A stretch of DNA of 35,513 nucleotides from Listeria fleischmannii subsp. fleischmannii LU2006-1 (GTDB lineage: Bacteria; Bacillota; Bacilli; Lactobacillales; Listeriaceae), in NCBI RefSeq assembly GCF_000344175.1, contig NZ_ALWW01000031.1, forward strand, positions 1 to 35,513, given 5' to 3'. Numbering within the stretch: position 1 is the stretch's first letter; the number at the start of each line of letters is the position of its first letter. Shown piece by piece: positions 9,759-17,480 of the stretch. The notes under the pieces are model-generated. The model saw only the letters and a program-made list of their open reading frames with translations. It was not told the DNA's origin and did not search any database. The translations under genes and the position numbers were made by a program.

Positions 9759-10974
9759 ATGGGTCTAGTCGTCTTGAAATTTGGCGGAACCTCTGTTAGT
9801 TCCGTTAGTAAAATTCAAAAAACAGCTGAACAGGCTGTCTTAGAACATCAAAAAGGGAATCAAGTTATCGTGGTTGTTTCAGCAATGGGAAAATCAACAG
9901 ATAAGCTCGTCCAAATGGCAGAAGAAATTGCAACAACGCCTAGTAAACGAGAAATGGATATGCTTCTTGCAACAGGGGAACAAATCACGATTTCACTTCT
10001 TGCGATGGCCTTACAAGAACGGGGTCAAGAGGCGATTTCGTATACAGGTTGGCAAGCAGGTATCGAAACCGAAGCTGTCCACGGAAATGCTCGTATTTTA
10101 GACATGGAACACGATAAAATTATGACTTCTCTTGGTGACGGAAAAATTGTCATTGTCGCAGGCTTTCAAGGTATAACGCGCGACGGAGAAATTACGACAC
10201 TTGGTCGCGGTGGTTCAGATACAACGGCCGTCGCTTTAGCCGCCGAATTTTCAGCCGAAAAATGTGTCATTTGTACAGATGTGGACGGCGTTTATACAAC
10301 CGATCCGCGTTTTATTAAACGTGCGCAAAAATTAACGCAATTAACCTATGATGAAATGCTTGAATTAGCCAATTTAGGCGCAGGCGTTTTACATCCACGT
10401 TCTGTAGAGTATGCAAAAAATTTTAAAATACCACTAGAAGTAAGATTAAGTCACGGCTTGGAAAATGGAACAATGATTGAGGAGGAGATGTATGTGGAAA
10501 ATGCCAAAGTAGTTCGCGGCATTGCATTTGAAGACCAGCTTACGCGTGTAACCATTCACTGGAGCGAAAAAGAAAATATGCGGGTTTCAAAAGTGTTTTC
10601 TGAGTTAGCAAAAAATAATATTGATGTGGACATTATCATCCAAGGTATTACCGGGCTTGGTCACGGCAATCTTTCATTTACAATTCAATCAGCAGCCCTT
10701 TTAAATACCCTAGCTGTTCTTGAAAATAAAAAAAACGGATATTCAATACGAGAAACTGGAATCAGAACAAAATTTAGCAAAAGTTTCCATCGTGGGTTCT
10801 GGTATGGTTTCAAATCCCGGAGTAGCAGCGCGCATGTTTGAAGCGCTAACTGAAAATGATGTTCCTATTAAAATGATAAGTACATCTGAAATTAAAGTAT
10901 CAACAGTTGTGCCTGAACGGAAGATGGTAGAAGCCGCTCAAGTCTTGCACGATACATTTGAACTTGAAAACTAA
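9759..10974 (+). CDS. lysC: Aspartate kinase, interrupted by an apparent frameshift
   Basis: Phosphorylates aspartate, the first step to lysine, diaminopimelate, threonine and methionine. It has KFGGTSV at the N-terminus, the catalytic core with GRGGSDTTAVALA and CTDVDGVYTTDPR, and two C-terminal ACT regulatory domains. The first frame runs to 10841 with a nonsense tail. At the A8 run 10728-10735 removal of one A gives the expected ENKKTDIQYEK, and translation continues through VSIVGSGM and MISTSEIKVS to the stop at 10974. The joined product is about 404 residues, like the B. subtilis lysine-responsive enzyme LysC. The second ACT domain lies wholly after the break. No lysine riboswitch is visible in the 10-base gap after uvrC. 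Confidence 0.94.
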
Positions 10975-11004
10975 AAGCGCAAGGATTTCTCCTTGCGCTT
11001 TTAG
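10971..11004. terminator. Bidirectional terminator between lysC and yslB
   Basis: A 15-bp perfect inverted repeat (10971-10985 with 10990-11004, core AAAAGCGCAAGGA) has a 4-nt loop. It has A-rich and T-rich flanks on both sides and includes the lysC stop codon. It serves both convergent genes. Confidence 0.9.
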
Positions 11005-11467
11005 TTAGTAGCTTTCTAAATTATCTGTGGTTTCTTTACGATCCCATTTCACGATGAGGACGGCTTCTTTTTTTCTCACATTCACTTCATCATAGGCTTC
11101 CGCATAAAAACCTAATTGTTTTTGTATTTGTTCCGCTAAAAAACCAGCTTCAAGTTTAAAAGTAGGATTTTCTTCTAATGAAAAGCGTTTTAGAACTTGA
11201 TTGCCGCTTAAAAGAAGACGTAATTCATCTTTTTTTTCTTTGATAAGTTCAAGATCACCAAACGAGGCTTCTTTTAAAAAAGCTGTTAATTTCTTCTAAA
11301 CTTTCGAGCGGAAATTTCCTTGCCAAATCTTTACCAGCCCAGTAAAGAATATGTGGCGCCTCTTCGCCTAGTAGTTCAGGAATTAAATAATCGCGCAAAA
11401 TTTCAAGACCAAAACTAGGAATTTGCGCAGTCTCTTCCGTTTTTTCTTTCTGAATATCTTCTGTCAT
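11005..11467 (-). CDS. yslB: YslB-family (DUF2507) protein, interrupted by an apparent frameshift
   Basis: The first part reads MTEDIQKEKTEETAQIPSFG, then ILRDYLIPELLGEEAPHILYWAGKDLA, which fits the DUF2507/YslB family found next to racE in Bacillus and Listeria; it is related to heme-NO-binding-like folds and has no proven function. At the T4 run 11272-11275 (plus strand) one base too many shifts the frame. Corrected, it continues FFKEASFGDLELIKEKK and ends TTDNLESY at 11005, about 153 residues. The start at 11467 is chosen for the GTGGGG-type ribosome binding site and the match to the expected N-terminus. Read literally, it is truncated to about 70 residues. Confidence 0.82.
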
Positions 11468-11618
11468 TATGAATACCCCACTTTCTTCCCCACTATTATA
11501 ACTAAAAAAGATATAAAATGAAACGAAGAACAATAAAATAACGGAAAATACTTGCTAAAAGCGAGAAAAAATAAGAAAATGGAAACGTATAGATTGAAAT
11601 AGAAATTGAGGCGAGACC

Positions 11619-12428
11619 GTGAAACGAGCAATTGGATTTATCGATTCTGGAGTAGGTGGTTTAACCGTTGTAAAAGAAGTGTTAAAACAACTACCTCATG
11701 AAAATATTTATTATTTAGGTGATACAGCACGTTGTCCATATGGGCCACGTGATACAGAAGAAGTTTTGAAATTCACTTGGGAAATGACCAATTTCCTTGT
11801 TGAACGCAATATTAAGATGCTTGTCATTGCCTGCAATACGGCAACAGCAGCCGCTTTAAAAGAGATTCGCAGTCAATTGAGTATCCCAGTCATTGGCGTT
11901 ATTCAACCTGGCTCTCGCGCGGCTTTAAAGGCCTCTCATAACAACCATATCGGTGTGCTTGGAACAATCGGGACAGTTCAAAGTATGGCTTACCCGCATG
12001 CTTTAAAAGGTTTAAATAACAAAGTGAAGGTAGATTCACTGGCCTGTCCTAAATTTGTATCGATTGTAGAATCTGGCGAATATAAAAGTCCCATCGCCAA
12101 AAAAATCGTAGCAGAATCTCTTTTACCTCTTAAAAGCACAAAAATCGATTCGCTTATTTTAGGATGCACCCACTATCCACTTTTAAAACCACTCATTGAA
12201 AACGTGATGGGGGACGGTGTGGCTGTTATTAATTCGGGAGAGGAGACTGCTAGTGAAGTTAGTGCGCTACTAGATTATCATGACTTATTAGAGCGGAAAG
12301 CAGGCGAAACAGATCACCGCTTTTATACAACAGGTTCGGTTAAAATTTTTCATGGTATCGCAAGCGACTGGCTACAAGTACCTCACATGCAGGTCGAACA
12401 CATTGTACTTGGGGAAAATAAAAAATGA
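11619..12428 (+). CDS. racE: Glutamate racemase
   Basis: Interconverts L- and D-glutamate for peptidoglycan synthesis. Cofactor-independent racemase motifs are present: DSGVGGLTV (about residues 8-16), [10 protein letters not shown] with the first catalytic cysteine (about 72), and LGCTHYPLL with the second (about 184). Length is 269 residues. The start codon is GTG after GAGGCGAGACC. It opens a tight run racE-rph-rdgB-phosphodiesterase that is conserved in Listeria and Bacillus. Confidence 0.97.
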   Translation: MKRAIGFIDSGVGGLTVVKEVLKQLPHENIYYLGDTARCPYGPRDTEEVLKFTWEMTNFLVERNIKMLVIACNTATAAALKEIRSQLSIPVIGVIQPGSRAALKASHNNHIGVLGTIGTVQSMAYPHALKGLNNKVKVDSLACPKFVSIVESGEYKSPIAKKIVAESLLPLKSTKIDSLILGCTHYPLLKPLIENVMGDGVAVINSGEETASEVSALLDYHDLLERKAGETDHRFYTTGSVKIFHGIASDWLQVPHMQVEHIVLGENKK

Positions 12429-12437
12429 GGTGTGAAA

Positions 12438-13185
12438 ATGAGATTTGATGGTAGAAATAAAGAAGAGTTACGTGAAATCAATATTGAAAAAAACTATATT
12501 ATTCACCCAGAAGGCTCCGTTTTAATTTCAGCAGGAAACACAAAAGTTATTTGTAATGCGAGTATTGAAGAAAAAGTACCACCTTTCATGCGTGGTGAAG
12601 GAAAGGGTTGGATTTCAGCTGAATACGCCATGCTTCCACGGGCAACGGGTACGAGAAATATTCGTGAATCTTCAAAAGGAAAGGTAAGCGGACGCACAAT
12701 GGAAATCCAGCGTCTAATCGGCCGCGCGCTAAGAGCTGTTGTTGATTTAAATGTGCTAGGCGAGCGAACAATTTGGCTTGACTGTGATGTGATTCAAGCG
12801 GACGGAGGGACGCGTACAGCTTCCATAACGGGGGCTTTTATCGCCATGACGCTTGCTGTTTATGAATTACATAAGGAAAAATCATTTGACTCATTTCCTA
12901 TTCAAGATTTTCTTGCCGCTACAAGTGTGGGCATTTTAGAAGATGAAGCAGCTGTGCTTGACTTAAATTACGTAGAAGATAGCGCGGCTAATGTCGATAT
13001 GAACATCATCATGACTGGGAGTGGCCGTTTTGTCGAACTTCAAGGTACAGGGGAAGAGGCAACTTTTTCGGACGAGGAGCTAACAGAGCTTCTTCAGCTA
13101 GGAAAAAAAGGAATTCAAGAGTTGATTCAAAAACAAAGAAGAAGAACTAGGTGCAAGTATTACAGCACTTATTAAAGGAGAGTAA
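12438..13185 (+). CDS. rph: Ribonuclease PH, C-terminus frameshifted
   Basis: Phosphorolytic 3'-5' exoribonuclease that trims tRNA 3' ends. It begins [14 protein letters not shown], has the basic RNA-binding segment [21 protein letters not shown] (split here for length as [12 protein letters not shown] then VSGRTMEIQ), [20 protein letters not shown] and the phosphate-site region. The frame is lost at the AAA of 13135-13137. Removing one A converts a nonsense tail into [19 protein letters not shown] with a stop at 13185, giving about 248 residues. Its stop lies just before the rdgB start. ATG 12438 has GAGGTG upstream. Confidence 0.95.
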
Positions 13186-13188
13186 AAG

Positions 13189-13797
13189 ATGCGTAAATTA
13201 GTGATTGCAACTGGAAACGTTGGAAAGGCACAAGAATTTGTTGGCATTTTTAGTCAGTATGATGTAGAAATTCTAACTTTAAAAGATTTTCCAGAAATCG
13301 GAGAAATTGAAGAAACAGGCACAACATTTGCAGAAAATGCGGCTTTAAAAGCGCAAACGGTTGCTAAAATATTAAATACAACTGTTCTAGCCGATGATTC
13401 TGGCTTAATTGTTGATGCGTTAGACGGAGCGCCAGGTATCCATTCTGCACGTTATGCTGGCGACCATAATGACGCTAAAAATAATGAAAAACTGTTAGAT
13501 GAATTAAAAGATGTACCCGATGAAAAAAGAACTGCACGATTCCACTGCACGCTTGCTATAGCAACTCCTCATGGCGAGGTTGATTATTTTGAAGGCGATT
13601 GTGAAGGACAAATTGCGCATGAACTTTCGGGGGAAAATGGATTTGGCTACGATCCACTCTTTTTACTTCCTGACCGAGGGATTACAATGGCAAATTTAAA
13701 ACCCGAAGAAAAAAATCAAATTAGTCATCGCGCAAACGCAATCAAAGCGCTGGGTAAGAATATTGAAAAAGTACTAGAAAAAATCGATAAAAAGTGA
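13189..13797 (+). CDS. rdgB: XTP/dITP diphosphatase (RdgB/HAM1 family)
   Basis: Hydrolyses non-canonical purine triphosphates (XTP, dITP) to monophosphates, cleaning the nucleotide pool. It begins VIATGNVGKAQEF and contains EIEETGTTFAENAALKA, LADDSGLIVDALDGAPG, HSARYAG and NGFGYDPLF, all signatures of the family. It is 202 residues and intact. ATG 13189 follows AAAGGAGAGTAAAAG, which overlaps the true end of rph, so the two are coupled. Confidence 0.96.
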   Translation: MRKLVIATGNVGKAQEFVGIFSQYDVEILTLKDFPEIGEIEETGTTFAENAALKAQTVAKILNTTVLADDSGLIVDALDGAPGIHSARYAGDHNDAKNNEKLLDELKDVPDEKRTARFHCTLAIATPHGEVDYFEGDCEGQIAHELSGENGFGYDPLFLLPDRGITMANLKPEEKNQISHRANAIKALGKNIEKVLEKIDKK

Positions 13798-13838
13798 GAA
13801 AATAATAAGCAGTAGCACATGGGGAGGAAATACATTTT

Positions 13839-14360
13839 ATGAAATTATTAGTAGTTAGCGACAGCCATCATGAACGGGACTGCCTGCTTCGTTTGAAAGA
13901 AAAATATGAAAACAAAGTGGATGCTATGATTCATTGTGGGGACTCTGAACTTGAAAAAAGTGATCCAGCAATTTCTGGTTTTCATACTGTACGAGGAAAT
14001 TGTGATTTTGGCGCTGATTTTCCAAACGATATTGTTTTTGAAGTAGAAAACTATCGTATTCTTGTGACGCATGGTCATTTATACAATATTAAAATGACTT
14101 TGATGAATTTACGTTATCGGGCGCGTGAATTAGATGCTGACTTTGTTTTCTTTGGTCATTCACACGAATTAGGCGCTGAGCTTATTGATCAAACACTCAT
14201 TTTAAACCCAGGTAGTATTTCACTACCACGCGGCCAGATTCGCGAAAAAACGTATGCACTGATTGAAAGTGTACCTGAGGGAATATGCGTTAAATTTATG
14301 GATGATCAAGACAAGGAACTAGTGGAACTCACTCAAATATTTCCTTTAGTAAAAGCTTAA
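13839..14360 (+). CDS. YfcE/MJ0936-family metallophosphoesterase
   Basis: A 173-residue calcineurin-like phosphodiesterase. Metal-binding motifs are SDSHHE, HCGDSE, VRGNCD, THGH and GHSH, in the order typical of the YfcE/YsnB group. The physiological substrate is unknown. ATG follows GGGGAGGAAATACATTTT. In Listeria this is the last gene of the racE-rph-rdgB run before the tRNA-Arg locus. A weak hairpin without a T-run (14367-14392) follows. Confidence 0.92.
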   Translation: MKLLVVSDSHHERDCLLRLKEKYENKVDAMIHCGDSELEKSDPAISGFHTVRGNCDFGADFPNDIVFEVENYRILVTHGHLYNIKMTLMNLRYRARELDADFVFFGHSHELGAELIDQTLILNPGSISLPRGQIREKTYALIESVPEGICVKFMDDQDKELVELTQIFPLVKA

Positions 14361-14404
14361 ATCCCTTCTTTTTGCAAAAATATAAAAGAAGTTGCATAAA
14401 ACCA

Positions 14405-14433
14405 TTGACAAAAGACCGAAATCACAATAAAAT
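14405..14433 (+). promoter_or_regulatory. Consensus promoter of tRNA-Arg
   Basis: A perfect -35 box TTGACA (14405-14410), a 17-bp spacer, and -10 box TAAAAT (14428-14433, 5 of 6). Transcription should begin about 25 bases before the tRNA. Confidence 0.85.
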
Positions 14434-14463
14434 GATACTTGGCTGTTGAAAAATTAGCCATTT

Positions 14464-14537
14464 GTCCTGATAGCTCAGCTGGATAGAGCAATGGCCTTCT
14501 AAGCCATCGGTCGGGGGTTCGAATCCCTCTCAGGACG
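14464..14537 (+). tRNA. tRNA-Arg (anticodon UCU)
   Basis: A complete cloverleaf: acceptor GTCCTGA with TCAGGAC, D-arm GCTC...GAGC, anticodon stem ATGGC/GCCAT around loop CTTCTAA (anticodon TCT), T-arm with TTCGAAT and a G discriminator. CCA is not encoded. It reads AGA codons. It is the integration target of the adjacent prophage: the integrase gene ends 120 bases away. The gene remains functional at its 5' and middle part, and the phage must restore the 3' end. Confidence 0.97.
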
Positions 14538-14540
14538 TTT
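14501..14540. other. Probable attL core in the 3' half of tRNA-Arg
   Basis: Phages with tyrosine integrases commonly recombine in the anticodon or T-arm region of a tRNA gene, and the integrase lies immediately downstream here. Listeria phages are known to use a tRNA-Arg gene. The exact core cannot be set because the matching attR lies outside the window. The following 14538-14656 is AT-rich, with the direct repeat TTTTTTACAT near 14642-14661 that could be an arm-type site. Confidence 0.45.
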
Positions 14541-14656
14541 TTAAAGGTTTTTATAAAACTTCTGAATCGTTGGAAACTCTTGTTGTATCAAGTGTTTTGG
14601 ATGGTTTGGAAGTTTTTTGGTTTCCTATTATTTCCTTTTATTTTTTTACATTTTTT

Positions 14657-15772
14657 TTACATTTCAAGCAGTTTGATTGTACGTTTGAAATATTCTTGCG
14701 TTCTTTTTTCGTTGATTGCTCGAATGTGAGAACTAATATGCGTATAATATTTTAAAGTGGTATTAATATCAGCGTGCCCTAAACGTTCTGATACGTAGAT
14801 AATATCCATACCACTTTCTAGGCACTGTACGGTGTGTGTATGACGTAATTTGTGCAAAGTAATGTCCTCGTTACTTATCTTATTAAAACACTTTTTAAGC
14901 ACCTTATTGCATGCCTGATTGTCCACTGGCAAATTATCACGAGAACAGAATAATAACAAGTATTTATTTTGAATTTTATTTTTTTTCATGAATCGCTCAT
15001 GCCATTTTCTATATCCTTCTAAATATTCAACCGTGGAACTATCAATAAAAATTTTTCGTCTGTCTTTTCCTTTTGTAGAAATAAAGTTTTGAGTATCTTT
15101 ATAGTCCCAAGCGTTTTTTACATTGATAAACTTATTATCTAAATCTATATCATACCACGTGAGTCCGACAATTTCTCCGAAACGCATGCCTGTTTGCAAT
15201 GCTATGAAATTAACTGCTCTACTAATCGAATATGACTTTGTTATTTCTTCTATAAGAGGAGAGATAAGAGACGTATCGATGAATTGTAGTTTTAAACTTG
15301 CCACATCTTTTCCGGCTAATATTACGCCATGTGTAGGATTTGCCCGCATATAACCCAATTGGACTGCTTTATTAAACATAGCGCGTATTTTTTTATTTCT
15401 CGTCTCCACAGTGCTTCTTGCAAGATTTTCTCCAAGGGTATTAATGAACTTTTGGTACTCAATAGGGGTTATTTTTTGTAATTTAATATTACCGAAATAT
15501 TCCTTTACTTCACGAAAAGCATTTTCATAAGAGTTTTGTGTAGATGCTCCGATAGTGTTTACTTTGAAGGTATCATAAAATAACTCGATGAACTCGAATA
15601 ACTTATAATCGTCGATTGGTATTTCATTTCTGTTTGAAACCTCTAATAATTTAGCCACTGTCATGCGTAATTTGGGCTTTGTTGCTTCAGTTACTCGTTT
15701 CGTTGTCCATTTTCCATTTTTTTTGATCCCCACAGTTGTAGTATAACCTCTAGAATTTTTTATGATTTTCAT
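14657..15772 (-). CDS. int: Phage integrase, tyrosine recombinase family
   Basis: 371 residues. It has an N-terminal arm-binding-type domain (RGYTTTVGIKKNGKWTTKR), a SAM-like core-binding domain (about 60-160) and a catalytic domain with the first arginine in TGMRFGEIVGL, then LHKLRHTHTVQCL (HxxR), LGHADINTT and the nucleophile tyrosine in LKYYTHI. It catalyses integration into the adjacent tRNA-Arg. The start is supported by AGGAGG eight bases upstream. It is the first gene of the leftward lysogeny block. The frame is intact, so the prophage may still be able to excise if the rest is sound. Confidence 0.96.
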   Translation of the reverse strand: MKIIKNSRGYTTTVGIKKNGKWTTKRVTEATKPKLRMTVAKLLEVSNRNEIPIDDYKLFEFIELFYDTFKVNTIGASTQNSYENAFREVKEYFGNIKLQKITPIEYQKFINTLGENLARSTVETRNKKIRAMFNKAVQLGYMRANPTHGVILAGKDVASLKLQFIDTSLISPLIEEITKSYSISRAVNFIALQTGMRFGEIVGLTWYDIDLDNKFINVKNAWDYKDTQNFISTKGKDRRKIFIDSSTVEYLEGYRKWHERFMKKNKIQNKYLLLFCSRDNLPVDNQACNKVLKKCFNKISNEDITLHKLRHTHTVQCLESGMDIIYVSERLGHADINTTLKYYTHISSHIRAINEKRTQEYFKRTIKLLEM

Positions 15773-15817
15773 TTAGAACCTCCTTTGCAGAATATATGTT
15801 CTTGTTTTGTTTGAATG

Positions 15818-15841
15818 AAAAGCCCGAATGAACGGGCTTTA
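15818..15841 (-). terminator. Terminator of the leftward lysogeny transcript, before int
   Basis: AAAGCCCG (15819-15826) pairs with CGGGCTTT (15833-15840) over a 6-nt loop, directly after the lipoprotein stop. It would separate the repressor operon from int. Confidence 0.75.
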
Positions 15842-15845
15842 GTAA

Positions 15846-16325
15846 TTAATATGTTATAAATAATTTTCCGGCTTTTCCATTTTCATCATTGTCAGAATGT
15901 AAAATATCAAATGTCATATCACCACTTTTACATGCATAGCCTTGAGCTCCAAATCCGTCATCAGTATTTCTAATTAAAACCGTATCGTCAGGGATATAAG
16001 GTTTAGCAAGCTCAATTAACTTGTCTTTTGAAATCGGAAAATTTAGAGATTCATCTAGGGTTACTTCGATAAAAATGATTTTGCCAACCTCATCCACTTG
16101 ATAAAACTCAGTATCATCCATATTTCCCCATCCGGCTTCACTTGAATATTCTTTTAAATCGGTTTTATCTAGTAGATCGCCTATTTTAGTAGATGTTGAA
16201 TTATCAGTAATTTTACTCTCTGATTGCGAATTTTGCTTCTTCGATTTTGCTTTTGGTTCATCACCACAAGCTGCCAGTCCTATACTTAAAAGAACCACCA
16301 TAAAAATAAATGAAATTTTTTTCAT
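15846..16325 (-). CDS. Prophage lipoprotein, possible superinfection-exclusion factor
   Basis: 159 residues with a classical lipoprotein signal: a basic start MKKISF, a hydrophobic core and the lipobox LAAC (cysteine near residue 20), then a charged, Ser/Lys-rich linker and a globular domain ending GKLFITY. It would be anchored on the outer face of the membrane. I do not recognise the globular domain. Its place between int and the repressor genes matches where temperate Gram-positive phages carry lipoproteins such as Ltp of Streptococcus phage TP-J34, which blocks DNA injection. The role here is inference from position and lipobox only. ATG 16325 is chosen for spacing from GGAGGG. Confidence 0.75.
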   Translation of the reverse strand: MKKISFIFMVVLLSIGLAACGDEPKAKSKKQNSQSESKITDNSTSTKIGDLLDKTDLKEYSSEAGWGNMDDTEFYQVDEVGKIIFIEVTLDESLNFPISKDKLIELAKPYIPDDTVLIRNTDDGFGAQGYACKSGDMTFDILHSDNDENGKAGKLFITY

Positions 16326-16369
16326 TTTCATCCCTCCATCTTGATTGTATATATTATCATACTATGAGT

Positions 16370-16789
16370 TTACAGATAACTTTTCATTGATTGAGGAAGA
16401 CCAACTTTGTTTAATAAATCACTAATATTATTAGTTGATTCAGTTGACACTAATAATTTTAATGCAAATTCATTCGCCTCACGTTCAATTTTTGGAACAA
16501 ATGAACCAAGAGCTAGAGTCCTGTAAAAAGGGGTAGAGACTCCATTATGTAATCTTAGATGTCCTAATTCGTGAAAAATAACAAACGTCTGCAGAATTCC
16601 TGTATAGTTGCTATTAATAACAATTGTATGACACCGGCTGTTACTTGTTGTAAATCCTCCTGTTTCTTGTTCTAAATCAGCGTATAGAATTTTCGTGTTG
16701 CAGCTCCTTAAAATTTCAGAGATGCTCATATTTTTAGATTTTTTGAGTACTGTTTTGACTTCTCTGTCTATCATGGTATGTTGATTCAT
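16370..16789 (-). CDS. ImmA/IrrE-family metallopeptidase
   Basis: 139 residues with the zinc-protease signature HELGH (about residue 75) and a downstream EREANEFA glutamate helix, as in ImmA of ICEBs1. Known for the family: it cleaves the neighbouring CI/ImmR-type repressor upon damage or signalling, so inducing the element. It lies 13 bases after the repressor gene with its own ribosome binding site, GGTGGTGAG, in the usual repressor-peptidase order. The frame is intact. Confidence 0.9.
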   Translation of the reverse strand: MNQHTMIDREVKTVLKKSKNMSISEILRSCNTKILYADLEQETGGFTTSNSRCHTIVINSNYTGILQTFVIFHELGHLRLHNGVSTPFYRTLALGSFVPKIEREANEFALKLLVSTESTNNISDLLNKVGLPQSMKSYL

Positions 16790-16802
16790 TCATCTCACCA
16801 CC

Positions 16803-17213
16803 CTAATCCCGATATTTCTTAGGCGTGAATTTCTTTTTCGCTTCTTCTTTGTTCATTTCCATCGCAGTAGTCAATGCAACTCTGATTCTTTCTAACTGTT
16901 CAGGTGTAGCTGGTTCTCCGTAGAAGTTGAAATTAGTCCCATCTTTTATCCCTGCAAGTATTTCATCAGCTTCTTCTGCAATATCTTTTTTTTCATCACT
17001 CGTTAGTTCGAAATATTTTTTTTCTGTTCTACCTAATAGGTAATCGGTTGATACGTTGAAGTAATTAGCAACTTTCGCTAAATCTTCGCCTTTAGGACTT
17101 GAGGTTTTCCAACGATAAAATAAATTTTTGCTAAACCCTAAATCTTCCGCGATTTGTTGCAAGCTTTTATCTTTGCCTTTTGCTAAAATTTGTATCCTCT
17201 CGAATACGTTCAT
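16803..17213 (-). CDS. CI-like phage repressor (HTH XRE)
   Basis: 136 residues. The N-terminal helix-turn-helix (SLQQIAEDLGFSKNLFYRWK, about residues 17-36) is of the Cro/CI type, followed by a short region (STDYLLGRTEK), and a C-terminal tail without a serine-protease domain. This suits control by the adjacent ImmA-like peptidase rather than RecA-stimulated self-cleavage. Start ATG 17213 has TGGAGTGG upstream; a longer reading from 17330 would run through the operators and is rejected. It probably binds the two palindromes in the control region immediately upstream. Confidence 0.92.
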   Translation of the reverse strand: MNVFERIQILAKGKDKSLQQIAEDLGFSKNLFYRWKTSSPKGEDLAKVANYFNVSTDYLLGRTEKKYFELTSDEKKDIAEEADEILAGIKDGTNFNFYGEPATPEQLERIRVALTTAMEMNKEEAKKKFTPKKYRD

Positions 17214-17245
17214 TAGTGTCCACTCCAATATTACAAAAAAATAAT

Positions 17246-17299
17246 TATACATTCGTGTGAAAATATGTTGACATTTTACACGAAGTGTAACAATATTAT
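17246..17299. promoter_or_regulatory. Immunity operators with divergent promoters
   Basis: Two 15-bp pseudo-palindromes are exactly 30 bp apart: TTACACGAAGTGTAA (17276-17290, perfect apart from the centre) and TATACATTCGTGTGA (17246-17260, the same site inverted and degenerate). The rightward promoter has a perfect TTGACA (17268-17273) with the perfect operator inside its spacer and a poor -10 near 17291-17299. The leftward one has a perfect TATAAT (reverse strand, 17243-17248) touching the second operator, with a TCAACA-type -35. Repressor on the first site would block early genes; on the second it would control its own gene. Confidence 0.7.
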
Positions 17300-17401
17300 C
17301 TTGTAAGCAAATTTGATAGAAAAATAGCATTAAAATTTAACCTGAAATACCGTCGCCAAACGTAATTATAGGTAGTATTATGTGCTTATTTAACTATGAA
17401 T

Positions 17402-17432
17402 ATATTTTATACGATTGTATAAAATATGTCAA
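17402..17432 (-). promoter_or_regulatory. Second leftward promoter overlapping a perfect palindrome
   Basis: On the reverse strand TTGACA (17427-17432) is followed at 17 bp by TAAAAT (17404-17409). The same bases hold an 11-bp perfect inverted repeat (17402-17412 with 17417-17427, core TTTTATAC). It could drive the repressor operon from further upstream. It faces the rightward early promoter, so interference between the two is possible. The palindrome may be an additional regulator site. Confidence 0.5.
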
Positions 17433-17472
17433 CACTTTCTATCATTTTCGCTTACATGATATGGGAAGGAGG
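17426..17472 (+). repeat. Leader repeat, copy 1 (before the BRO gene)
   Basis: About 45 bases starting ATGTCAACACTTTCTATC and ending in the Shine-Dalgarno AAGGAGG. They recur almost unchanged at 18119-18168 before the next gene. See the finding on the duplicated leader. Confidence 0.85.
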
Positions 17473-17480
17473 CTAATTAA

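Noticed and set aside
10720-10974. Separate ACT-domain protein after lysC
   Set aside because: Although LysC-type kinases can have an internal small-subunit start, this frame simply continues the kinase after a one-base correction and has no clear start site of its own.
14361-14400. Terminator after the phosphodiesterase gene
   Set aside because: The 8-bp A/T-rich hairpin lacks a T-run on the plus strand; it is too weak to call.
14570-14755. Forward reading frame beside the tRNA
   Set aside because: It overlaps the integrase 3' end antisense, is extremely Phe/Tyr-rich from T-runs and has no ribosome binding site.
17246-17460. CRISPR-like repeats in the palindrome-rich control region
   Set aside because: Only two operator copies and one separate palindrome, with no regular spacers. 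No CRISPR array was seen anywhere in the window.
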